From Hippophae tibetana (taxonomy: Eukaryota > Streptophyta > Magnoliopsida > Rosales > Elaeagnaceae): 64,000 nucleotides of DNA. Made by a program: the position numbers and the translations under genes. Positions 11,293-23,537 of the stretch are shown here, in pieces. The first letter of the stretch is position 1. Each line of letters opens with the position of its first letter. The stretch covers positions 29,727,843 to 29,791,842 of the forward strand of contig CM072810.1 of NCBI GenBank assembly GCA_037013495.1, in the 5' to 3' direction. The notes beneath the pieces are model-generated. The model saw only the letters and a program-made list of their open reading frames with translations, did no database searches and was not told the origin of the DNA.

Positions 11293-14235
11293 GAATTTAA
11301 AATTAAACTGCTTCAAAAGAACATGAAACATTTTGAAACTAGTCATAGTGGCATGTCAACAATAAAATAAATCAGGAATTATATAGTTGAATTGAAATTT
11401 TGAACTCTATATCACGCATGATGATGAAACTTTGGACAAATATTTTACATGTTTTTCAAACGTTATGAACTACTCGTACCACTTGGGTGGACCTATTAGC
11501 AAAGAAAATTAGATTGAGAAAATCATTGCTAATCTACCTTATCATTTCCATTCCAAAGCTACCTTGCTTAAGTCCATGTACAAGCCCACTGAACATACTG
11601 TTAAATGAATCTGTTGGGCAAGTATTCGAATTGCATCATATGTTGCCCAGATAAGAGCAATCTACTTTGTAGGAGCGAAAGTACTTAGCTCTCAAGAAAT
11701 CAAGGATAGTGGTCCGCACGAGGACGTTCTTGACCAAATTGTTAGAAATGATGACTCTAATCTCAATGAAGAGAAAATGGCTTTACTTGCCCAGAGATTT
11801 ACCATATTTCTTAGAAAGAAGAAACCATTTTTTAGGGATATAAAAAAAGGTAATTCGAGCTCTAAAATGTTTATTACGATGAATTTAAAATTAAACTGCT
11901 TCAAAAGAACATGAAACATTTTGGAGACTAGTCATAGTGGCATGTCACCAATAAAATAAATCAGGAATTATATAATTGAAATGAAATTTTGAACACTATA
12001 TCACGCAAGATGATGAAAGTTTGGACAAATGTTTTACACGTTTTTCAAACGTTATGAACTACTCGTACCACTTGGGTGGACCTATTAGCAAAGAAAATTA
12101 GATTGAGAAAATCATTGCTAATCTACCTTATCATTTCCATTCCAAAGCTACCTTGCTTAAGTCCATGTACAAGCCCACTGAACATACTGTTAAATGAATC
12201 TGTTGGGCAAGTATTCGAATTGCATCATATGTTGCCCAGATAAGAGCAATCTACTTTGTAGGAGCGAAAGTACTTAGCTCTCAAGAAATCAAGGATAGTG
12301 GTCCGCACAAGGATGTTCTTGACCGAATTGTTAGAAATGATGACTCTAATCCCAATGAAGAGAAAATGGCTTTACTTGCCCAGAAATTTACCAAATTTCT
12401 TAGAAAGAAGAAACCATTTTTTAGGGATATGAAAAAAGGTAATTTGAGCTCTAAAATTATTATTACGATGAATTTAAAATTAAACTGCTTGAAAAGAACA
12501 TGAAACATTTTGGAAACTAGTCATAGTGGCAAGTCAACAATAAAATAAATGAGGAATTATATAGTTGAATTGAAATTTTGAACTCTATATCCCGCAAGAT
12601 AATGAAACTTTGGACAAATGTTTTACATGTTTTTCAAACGTTAGGAACTACTCGTACCACTTGGGTGGACCTATTAGCAAAGAAAATTAGATTGAGAAAA
12701 TCATTGCTAATCTACCTTATCATTTCCATTCCAAAGCTACCTTGCTTAAGTCCATGTACAAGCCCACTGAACATACTGTTAAATGAATCTGTTGGGCAAG
12801 TATTCGAATTGCATCATATGTTGCCCAGATAAGAGCAATCTACTTTGTAGGAGCGAAAGTACTTAGCTCTCAAGAAATCAAGTATAGTGGTCCGCACAAG
12901 GATGTTCTTGACCGAATTGTTAGAAATGATGACTCTAATCCCAATGAAGAGAAAATGGCTTTACTTGCCCAGAGATTTACCAAATTTCTTAGAAAGAAGA
13001 AACCATTTTTTAGGGCTATAAAAAAAGGTAATTCGAGCTCTAAAATTATTATTACGATAAATTTAAAATTGAAGTACTTCAAAAGAACATGTAACATTTT
13101 GGAGACTACTCATAGTGGGATGTCAACAATAAAATAAATCAGGAATTATATAGTTGAATTGAAATTTTGAACTCTATATCACGCATGATGATGAAACTTT
13201 GGACAAATGTTTTACACGTTTTTCAAACGTTATGAACTACTCGTACCACTTGGGTGAACCTATTAGAAAGAAAATTAGATTGAGAAAATCATTGCTAATC
13301 TACCTTATCATTTCCATTCCAAAGCTACCTTGCTTAAGTCCATGTACAAGCCCACTGAACATACTGTTAAATGAATCTGTTTGGCAAGTATTCGAATTGC
13401 ATCAAAAGTTACCAAGATAAGAGCAATCTACTTTGTAGGAGCGAAAATTCTTAGCTCGCAAGAAATCAAGGATAGTGGTCCGCGAGAGGACATTCTTGAC
13501 CGAATTGTTAGAAATGATGACTCTAATCTCAATGAAGAGAAAATGGCTTTACTTGCCCAGTGATTTACCTAATTTCTTAGAAAGAAGAAACCATTTTTTA
13601 GGGATATAAAAAAAGGTAATTCGAGCTCTAAAATGATTATTACGATGAATTTAAAATTAAACTGCTTCAAAAGAACATGAAACATTTTGGAGACTAGTCA
13701 TAGTGGCATGTCAACAATAAAATAAATCAGGAATTATATAGTTGAATTGAAATTTTGAACTCTATATCACGCATGATGATGAAACTTTGGACAAATATTT
13801 TACATGTTTTTCAAACGTTATGAACTACTCGTACCACTTGGGTGGACCTATTAGCAAAGAAAATTAGATTGAGAAAATCATTGCTAATCTACCTTATCAT
13901 TTCCATTCCAAAGCTACCTTGCTTAAGTCCATGTACAAGCCCACTGAACATACTGTTAAATGAATCTGTTGGGCAAGTATTCGAATTGCATCATATGTTG
14001 CCCAGATAAGAGTAATCTACTTTGTAGGAGCGAAAGTACTTAGCTCTCAAGAAATCAAGTATAGTGGTCCGCACAAGGATGTTCTTGACCGAATTGTTAG
14101 AAATGATGACTCTAATCCCAATGAAGAGAAAATGGCTTTACTTGCCCAGAGATTTACCAAATTTCTTAGAAAGAAGAAACCATTTTTTAGGGATATAAAA
14201 AAAGGTAATTCGAGCTCTAAAATTATTATTACGAT
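11293..14235. repeat. 2943-bp tandem duplication in block A, copy 2
   Basis: Monomers start at 11768 (Q), 12357 (R), 12946 (S) and 13534 (P), and carry the same private variants as copy 1. Similarity to the preceding unit stops around 14235, where GATAAAT (S type) replaces GATGAAT. The breakpoints therefore fall inside monomers, not at my arbitrary phase point, as expected for unequal exchange. Confidence 0.85.
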
Positions 14236-15888
14236 AAATTTAAAATTGAAGTACTTCAAAAGAACATGTAACATTTTGGAGACTACTCATAGTGGGATGT
14301 CAACAATAAAATAAATCAGGAATTATATAGTTGAATTGAAATTTTGAACTCTATATGACGCATGATGATGAAACTTTGGACAAATGTTTTACACGTTTTT
14401 CAAACGTTATGAACTACTCGTACCACTTGGGTGAACCTATTAGAAAGAAAATTAGATTGAGAAAATCATTGCTAATCTACCTTATCATTTCCATTCCAAA
14501 GCTACCTTGCTTAAGTCCATGTACAAGCCCACTGAACATACTGTTAAATGAATCTGTTTGGCAAGTATTCGAATTGCATCAAAAGTTACCAAGATAAGAG
14601 CAATCTACTTTGTAGGAGCGAAAATTCTTAGCTCGCAAGAAATCAAGGATAGTGGTCCGCGAGAGGACATTCTTGACCGAATTGTTAGAAATGATGACTC
14701 TAATCTCAATGAAGAGAAAATGGCTTTACTTGCCCAGTGATTTACCTAATTTCTTAGAAAGAAGAAACCATTTTTTAGGGATATAAAAAAAGGTAATTCG
14801 AGCTCTAAAATGATTATTACGATGAATTTAAAATTAAACTGCTTCAAAAGAACATGAAACATTTTGGAGACTAGTCATAGTGGCATGTCAACAATAAAAT
14901 AAATCAGGAATTATATAGTTGAATTGAAATTTTGAACTCTATATCACGCATGATGATGAAACTTTGGACAAATATTTTACATGTTTTTCAAACGTTATGA
15001 ACTACTCGTACCACTTGGGTGGACCTATTAGCAAAGAAAATTAGATTGAGAAAATCATTGCTAATCTACCTTATCATTTCCATTCCAAAGCTACCTTGCT
15101 TAAGTCCATGTACAAGCCCACTGAACATACTGTTAAATGAATCTGTTGGGCAAGTATTCGAATTGCATCATATGTTGCCCAGATAAGAGCAATCTACTTT
15201 GTAGGAGCGAAAGTACTTAGCTCTCAAGAAATCAAGGATAGTGGTCCGCACGAGGACGTTCTTGACCAAATTGTTAGAAATGATGACTCTAATCTCAATG
15301 AAGAGAAAATGGCTTTACTTGCCCAGAGATTTACCATATTTCTTAGAAAGAAGAAACCATTTTTTAGGGATATAAAAAAAGGTAATTCGAGCTCTAAAAT
15401 GTTTATTACGATGAATTTAAAATTAAACTGCTTCAAAAGAACATGAAACATTTTGGAGACTAGTCATAGTGGCATGTCACCAATAAAATAAATCAGGAAT
15501 TATATAGTTGAAATGAAATTTTGAACACTATATCACGCAAGATGATGAAACTTTGGACAAATGTTTTACACGTTTTTCAAACGTTATGAACTACTCGTAC
15601 CACTTGGGTGGACCTATTAGCAAAGAAAATTAGATTGAGAAAATCATTGCTAATCTAACTTATCATTTCCATTCCAAAGCTACCTTGCTTAAGTCCATGT
15701 ACAAGCCCACTGAACATACTGTTAAATGAATCTGTTGGGCAAGTATTCGAGTTGCATCATATGTTGCCCAGATAAGAGCAATCTACTTTGTAGGAGCGAA
15801 AGTACTTAGCTCTCAAGAAATCAAGGATAGTGGTCCGCGAGAGGACATTCTTGACCAAATTGTTAGAAATGATGACTCTAATCTCAAT
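14236..15888. repeat. Irregular A segment (S remainder, P, Q)
   Basis: This covers the remainder of the S monomer at 14123, then P at 14711 and Q at 15300. R and S are missing before the next P at 15889, so the local order is S-P-Q-P. The monomer at 15300 ends in a P-preceding sequence (GCGAGAGGACATTC near 15838) and not the usual Q end, so the Q-to-P switch happened inside this monomer. This looks like a deletion by unequal exchange. Confidence 0.75.
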
Positions 15889-18242
15889 GAAGAGAAAATG
15901 GCTTTACTTGCCCAGTGATTTACCTAATTTCTTAGAAAGAAGAAACCATTTTTTAGGGATATAAAAAAAGGTAATTCGAGCTCTAAAATGATTATTACGA
16001 TGAATTTAAAATTAAACTGCTTCAAAAGAACATGAAACATTTTGAAACTAGTCATAGTGGCATGTCAACAATAAAATAAATCAGGAATTATATAGTTGAA
16101 TTGAAATTTTGAACTCTATATCACGCATGATGATGAAACTTTGGACAAATATTTTACATGTTTTTCAAACGTTATGAACTACTCGTACCACTTGGGTGGA
16201 CCTATTAGCAAAGAAAATTAGATTGAGAAAATCATTGCTAATCTACCTTATCATTTCCATTCCAAAGCTACCTTGCTTAAGTCCATGTACAAGCCCACTG
16301 AACATACTGTTAAATGAATCTGTTGGGCAAGTATTCGAATTGCATCATATGTTGCCCAGATAAGAGTAATCTACTTTGTAGGAGCGAAAGTACTTAGCTC
16401 TCAAGAAATCAAGGATAGTGGTCCGCACGAGGACGTTCTTGACCAAATTGTTAGAAATGATGACTCTAATCTCAATGAAGAGAAAATGGCTTTACTTGCC
16501 CAGAGATTTACCATATTTCTTAGAAAGAAGAAACCATTTTTTAGGGATATAAAAAAAGGTAATTCGAGCTCTAAAATGTTTATTACGATGAATTTAAAAT
16601 TAAACTGCTTCAAAAGAACATGAAACATTTTGGAGACTAGTCATAGTGGCATGTCACCAATAAAATAAATCAGGAATTATATAGTTGAAATGAAATTTTG
16701 AACACTATATCACGCAAGATGATGAAAGTTTGGACAAATGTTTTACACGTTTTTCAAACGTTATGAACTACTCGTACCACTTGGGTGGACCTATTAGCAA
16801 AGAAAATTAGATTGAGAAAATCATTGCTAATCTACCTTATCATTTCCATTCCAAAGCTACCTTGCTTAAGTCCATGTACAAGCCCACTGAACATACTGTT
16901 AAATGAATCTGTTGGGCAAGTATTCGAATTGCATCATATGTTGCCCAGATAAGAGCAATCTACTTTGTAGGAGCGAAAGTACTTAGCTCTCAAGAAATCA
17001 AGGATAGTGGTCCGCACAAGGATGTTCTTGACCGAATTGTTAGAAATGATGACTCTAATCCCAATGAAGAGAAAATGGCTTTACTTGCCCAGAAATTTAC
17101 CAAATTTCTTAGAAAGAAGAAACCATTTTTTAGGGATATGAAAAAAGGTAATTTGAGCTCTAAAATTATTATTACGATGAATTTAAAATTAAACTGCTTG
17201 AAAAGAACATGAAACATTTTGGAAACTAGTCATAGTGGCAAGTCAACAATAAAATAAATGAGGAATTATATAGTTGAATTGAAATTTTGAACTCTATATC
17301 CCGCAAGATAATGAAACTTTGGACAAATGTTTTACATGTTTTTCAAACGTTAGGAACTACTCGTACCACTTGGGTGGACCTATTAGCAAAGAAAATTAGA
17401 TTGAGAAAATCATTGCTAATCTACCTTATCATTTCCATTCCAAAGCTACCTTGCTTAAGTCCATGTACAAGCCCACTGAACATACTGTTAAATGAATCTG
17501 TTGGGCAAGTATTCGAATTGCATCATATGTTGCCCAGATAAGAGCAATCTACTTTGTAGGAGCGAAAGTACTTAGCTCTCAAGAAATCAAGTATAGTGGT
17601 CCGCACAAGGATGTTCTTGACCGAATTGTTAGAAATGATGACTCTAATCCCAATGAAGAGAAAATGGCTTTACTTGCCCAGAGATTTACCAAATTTCTTA
17701 GAAAGAAGAAACCATTTTTTAGGGATATAAAAAAAGGTAATTCGAGCTCTAAAATTATTATTACGATAAATTTAAAATTGAAGTACTTCAAAAGAACATG
17801 TAACATTTTGGAGACTACTCATAGTGGGATGTCAACAATAAAATAAATCAGGAATTATATAGTTGAATTGAAATTTTGAACTCTATATGACGCATGATGA
17901 TGAAACTTTGGACAAATGTTTTACACGTTTTTCAAACGTTATGAACTACTCGTACCACTTGGGTGAACCTATTAGAAAGAAAATTAGATTGAGAAAATCA
18001 TTGCTAATCTACCTTATCATTTCCATTCCAAAGCTACCTTGCTTAAGTCCATGTACAAGCCCACTGAACATACTGTTAAATGAATCTGTTTGGCAAGTAT
18101 TCGAATTGCATCAAAAGTTACTAAGATAAGAGCAATCTACTTTGTAGGAGCGAAAATTCTTAGCTCGCAAGAAATCAAGGATAGTGGTCCGCGAGAGGAC
18201 ATTCTTGACCGAATTGTTAGAAATGATGACTCTAATCTCAAT
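15889..18242. repeat. 4-mer higher-order repeat P-Q-R-S (2354 bp), copy 1
   Basis: Monomers start at 15889 (P), 16477 (Q), 17066 (R) and 17655 (S). This is the cleanest form of the basic block A unit. The next unit begins 2354 bp later with the same order. Compared with the 5-mers at the left edge of the window, it lacks the T monomer. Confidence 0.87.
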
Positions 18243-20596
18243 GAAGAGAAAATGGCTTTACTTGCCCAGTGATTTACCTAATTTCTTAGAAAGAAGAAAC
18301 CATTTTTTAGGGATATAAAAAAAGGTAATTCGAGCTCTAAAATGATTATTACGATGAATTTAAAATTAAACTGCTTCAAAAGAACATGAAACATTTTGGA
18401 GACTAGTCATAGTGGCATGTCAACAATAAAATAAATTAGGAATTATATAGTTGAATTGAAATTTTGAACTCTATATCACGCATGATGATGAAACTTTGGA
18501 CAAATATTTTACATGTTTTTCAAACGTTATGAACTACTCGTACCACTTGGGTGGACCTATTAGCAAAGAAAATTAGATTGAGAAAATCATTGCTAATCTA
18601 CCTTATCATTTCCATTCCAAAGCTACCTTGCTTAAGTCCATGTACAAGCCCACTGAACATACTGTTAAATGAATCTGTTGGGCAAGTATTCGAATTGCAT
18701 CATATGTTGCCCAGATAAGAGCAATCTACTTTGTAGGAGCGAAAGTACTTAGCTCTCAAGAAATCAAGGATAGTGGTCCGCACGAGGACGTTCTTGACCA
18801 AATTGTTAGAAATGATGACTCTAATCTCAATGAAGAGAAAATGGCTTTACTTGCCCAGAGATTTACCATATTTCTTAGAAAGAAGAAACCATTTTTTAGG
18901 GATATAAAAAAAGGTAATTCGAGCTCTAAAATGTTTATTACGATGAATTTAAAATTAAACTGCTTCAAAAGAACATGAAACATTTTGGAGACTAGTCATA
19001 GTGGCATGTCACCAATAAAATAAATCAGGAATTATATAGTTGAAATGAAATTTTGAACACTATATCACGCAAGATGATGAAACTTTGGACAAATGTTTTA
19101 CACGTTTTTCAAACGTTATGAACTAGTCGTACCACTTGGGTGGACCTATTAGCAAAGAAAATTAGATTGAGAAAATCATTGCTAATCTACCTTATCATTT
19201 CCATTCCAAAGCTACCTTGCTTAAGTCCATGTACAAGCCCACTGAACATACTGTTAAATGAATCTGTTGGGCAAGTATTCGAGTTGCATCATATGTTGCC
19301 CAGATAAGAGCAATCTACTTTGTAGGAGCGAAAGTACTTAGCTCTCAAGAAATCAAGGATAGTGGTCCGCACAAGGATGTTCTTGACCGAATTGTTAGAA
19401 ATGATGACTCTAATCCCAATGAAGAGAAAATGGCTTTACTTGCCCAGAAATTTACCAAATTTCTTAGAAAGAAGAAACCATTTTTTAGGGATATGAAAAA
19501 AGGTAATTTGAGCTCTAAAATTATTATTACGATGAATTTAAAATTAAACTGCTTGAAAAGAACATGAAACATTTTGGAAACTAGTCATAGTGGCAAGTCA
19601 ACAATAAAATAAATGAGGAATTATATAGTTGAATTGAAATTTTGAACTCTATATCCCGCAAGATAATGAAACTTTGGACAAATGTTTTACATGTTTTTCA
19701 AACGTTAGGAACTACTCGTACCACTTGGGTGGAATTATTAGCAAAGAAAAATAGATTGAGAAAATCATTGCTAATCTACCTTATCATTTCCATTCCAAAG
19801 CTACCTTGCTTAAGTCCATGTACAAGACCACTGAACATACTGTTAAATGAATCTGTTGGGAAGTATTTGAATTGCATCATATGTTGCCAAGATAAGAGCA
19901 ATCTACTTTCTAGGAGCGAAAGTACTTAGCTCTCAAGAAATCAAGTATATTGGTCCGCGCGAGGACCTTCTTGACCGAATTGTTAGAAATGATGACTCTA
20001 ATCCCAATGAAGAGAAAATGGCTTTACTTGCCCAGAGATTTACCAAATTTCTTAGAAAGAAGAAACCATTTTTTAGGGATATAAAAAAAGGTAATTCGAG
20101 CTCTAAAATTATTATTACGATAAATTTAAAATTGAAGTACTTCAAAAGAACATGAAACATTTTGGAGACTACTCATAGTGGGATGTCAACAATAAAATAA
20201 ATCAGGAATTATATAGTTGAATTGAAATTTTGAACTCTATATGACGCATGATGATGAAACTTTGGACAAATGTTTTACACGTTTTTCAAACGTTATGAAC
20301 TACTCGTACCACTTGGGTGAACCTATTAGAAAGAAAATTAGATTGAGAAAATCATTGCTAATCTACCTTATCATTTCCATTCCAAAGCTACCTTGCTTAA
20401 GTCCATGTACAAGACCACTGAACATACTGTTAAATGAATCTGTTTGGCAAGTATTCGAATTGCATCAAAAGTTGCCAAGATAAGAGCAATCTACTTTGTA
20501 GGAGCGAAAATTCTTAGCTCGCAAGAAATCAAGGATAGTGGTCCGCGAGAGGACATTCTTGACCAAATTGTTAGAAATGATGACTCTAATCTCAAT
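18243..20596. repeat. 4-mer higher-order repeat P-Q-R-S (2354 bp), copy 2
   Basis: Monomers start at 18243 (P), 18832 (Q), 19421 (R) and 20009 (S). The S monomer carries TATATTGGTCCGCGCGAGG near 19946, unlike the S monomer at 17655 but like the one at 22950. Copies are therefore homogenised with different neighbours at different positions. Confidence 0.85.
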
Positions 20597-23537
20597 GAAG
20601 AGAAAATGGCTTTACTTGCCCAGTGATTTACCTAATTTCTTAGAAAGAAGAAACCATTTTTTAGGGATATAAAAAAAGGTAATTCGAGCTCTAAAATGAT
20701 TATTACGATGAATTTAAAATTAAACTGCTTCAAAAGAACATGAAACATTTTGAAACTAGTTATAGTGGCATGTCAACAATAAAATAAATCAGGAATTATA
20801 TAGTTGAATTGAAATTTTGAACTCTATATCACGCATGATGATGAAACTTTGGACAAATATTTTACATGTTTTTCAAACGTTATGAACTACTCGTACCACT
20901 TGGGTGGACCTATTAGCAAAGAAAATTAGATTGAGAAAATCATTGCTAATCTACCTTATCATTTCCATTCCAAAGCTACCTTGCTTAAGTCCATGTACAA
21001 GCCCACTGAACATACTGTTAAATGAATCTGTTTGGCAAGTATTCGAATTGCATCAAAAGTTACCAAGATAAGAGCAATCTACTTTGTAGGAGCGAAAATT
21101 CTTAGCTCGCAAGAAATCAAGGATAGTGGTCCGCGAGAGGACATTCTTGACCAAATTGTTAGAAATGATGACTCTAATCTCAATGAAGAGAAAATGGCTT
21201 TACTTGCCCAGTGATTTACCTAATTTCTTAGAAAGAAGAAACCATTTTTTAGGGATATAAAAAAAGGTAATTCGAGCTCTAAAATGATTATTACGATGAA
21301 TTTAAAATTAAACTGCTTCAAAAGAACATGAAACATTTTGAAACTAGTCATAGTGGCATGTCAACAATAAAATAAATCAGGAATTATATAGTTGAATTGA
21401 AATTTTGAACTCTATATCACGCATGATGATGAAACTTTGGACAAATATTTTACATGTTTTTCAAACGTTATGAACTACTCGTACCACTTGGGTGGACCTA
21501 TTAGCAAAGAAAATTAGATTGAGAAAATCATTGCTAATCTACCTTATCATTTCCATTCCAAAGCTACCTTGCTTAAGTCCATGTACAAGCCCACTGAACA
21601 TACTGTTAAATGAATCTGTTGGGCAAGTATTCGAATTGCATCATATGTTGCCCAGATAAGAGCAATCTACTTTGTAGGAGCGAAAGTACTTAGCTCTCAA
21701 GAAATCAAGGATAGTGGTCCGCACGAGGACGTTCTTGACCAAATTGTTAGAAATGATGACTCTAATCTCAATGAAGAGAAAATGGCTTTACTTGCCCAGA
21801 GATTTACCATAATTCTTAGAAAGAAGAAACCATTTTTTAGGGATATAAAAAAAGGTAATTCGAGCTCTAAAATGTTTATTACGATGAATTTAAAATTAAA
21901 CTGCTTCAAAAGAACATGAAACATTTTGGAGACTAGTCATAGTGGCATGTCACCAATAAAATAAATCAGGAATTATATAGTTGAAATGAAATTTTGAACA
22001 CTATATCACGCAAGATGATGAAACTTTGGACAAATGGTTTACACGTTTTTCAAACGTTATGAACTACTCGTACCACTTGGGTGGACCTATTAGCAAAGAA
22101 AATTAGATTGAGAAAATCATTGCTAATCTACCTTATCATTTCCATTCCAAAGCTACCTTGCTTAAGTCCATGTACAAGCCCACTGAACATACTGTTAAAT
22201 GAATCTGTTGGGCAAGTATTCGAATTGCATCATATGTTGCCCAGATAAGAGCAATCTACTTTGTAGGAGCGAAAGTACTTAGCTCTCAAGAAATCAAGGA
22301 TAGTGGTCCGCACAAGGATGTTCTTGACCGAATTGTTAGAAATGATGACTCTAATCCCAATGAAGAGAAAATGGCTTTACTTGCCCAGAAATTTACCAAA
22401 TTTCTTAGAAAGAAGAAACCATTTTTTAGGGATATGAAAAAAGGTAATTTGAGCTCTAAAATTATTATTACGATGAATTTAAAATTAAACTGCTTGAAAA
22501 GAACATGAAACATTTTGGAAACTAGTCATAGTGGCAAGTCAACAATAAAATAAATGAGGAATTATATAGTTGAATTGAAATTTTGAACTCTATATCCCGC
22601 AAGATAATGAAACTTTGGACAAATGTTTTACATGTTTTTCAAACGTTAGGAACTACTCGTACCACTTGGGTGGACCTATTAGCAAAGAAAAATAGATTGA
22701 GAAAATCATTGCTAATCTACCTTATCATTTCCATTCCAAAGCTACCTTGCTTAAGTCCATGTACAAGCCCACTGAACATACTGTTAAATGAATCTGTTGG
22801 GAAGTATTCGAATTGCATCATATGTTGCCAAGATAAGAGCAATCTACTTTCTAGGAGCGAAAGTACTTAGCTCTCAAGAAATCAAGTATATTGGTCCGCG
22901 CGAGGACCTTCTTGACCGAATTGTTAGAAATGATGACTCTAATCCCAATGAAGAGAAAATGGCTTTACTTGCCCAGAGATTTACCAAATTTCTTAGAAAG
23001 AAGAAACCATTTTTTAGGGATATAAAAAAAGGTAATTCGAGCTCTAATTTTATTATTACAATAAATTTAAAATTGAAGTACTTCAAAAGAACATGAAACA
23101 TTTTGGAGACTACTCATAGTGGGATGTCAACAATAAAATAAATCAGGAATTATATAGTTGAATTGAAATTTTGAACTCTATATGACGCATGATGATGAAA
23201 CTTTGGACAAATGTTTTACACGTTTTTCAAACGTTATGAACTACTCGTACCACTTGGGTGAACCTATTAGAAAGAAAATTAGATTGAGAAAATCATTGCT
23301 AATCTACCTTATCATTTCCATTCCAAAGCTACCTTGCTTAAGTCCATGTACAAGACCACTGAACATACTGTTAAATGAATCTGTTTGGCAAGTATTCGAA
23401 TTGCATCAAAAGTTGCCAAGATAAGAGCAATCTACTTTGTAGGAGCGAAAATTCTTAGCTCGCAAGAAATCAAGGATAGTGGTCCGCGAGAGGACATTCT
23501 TGACCAAATTGTTAGAAATGATGACTCTAATCTCAAT
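20597..23537. repeat. 5-mer variant P-P-Q-R-S with duplicated P
   Basis: Monomers start at 20597 (P), 21185 (P), 21773 (Q), 22362 (R) and 22950 (S). The first P monomer is chimeric: it is P-type up to GCAAAGAAAATT near 20924 but ends with the S-type TCTGTTTGGCAAG and AAAAGTTACCAAG from about 21027. That is why a second P follows it. The downstream Q-R-S parallels the previous unit. Confidence 0.83.
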
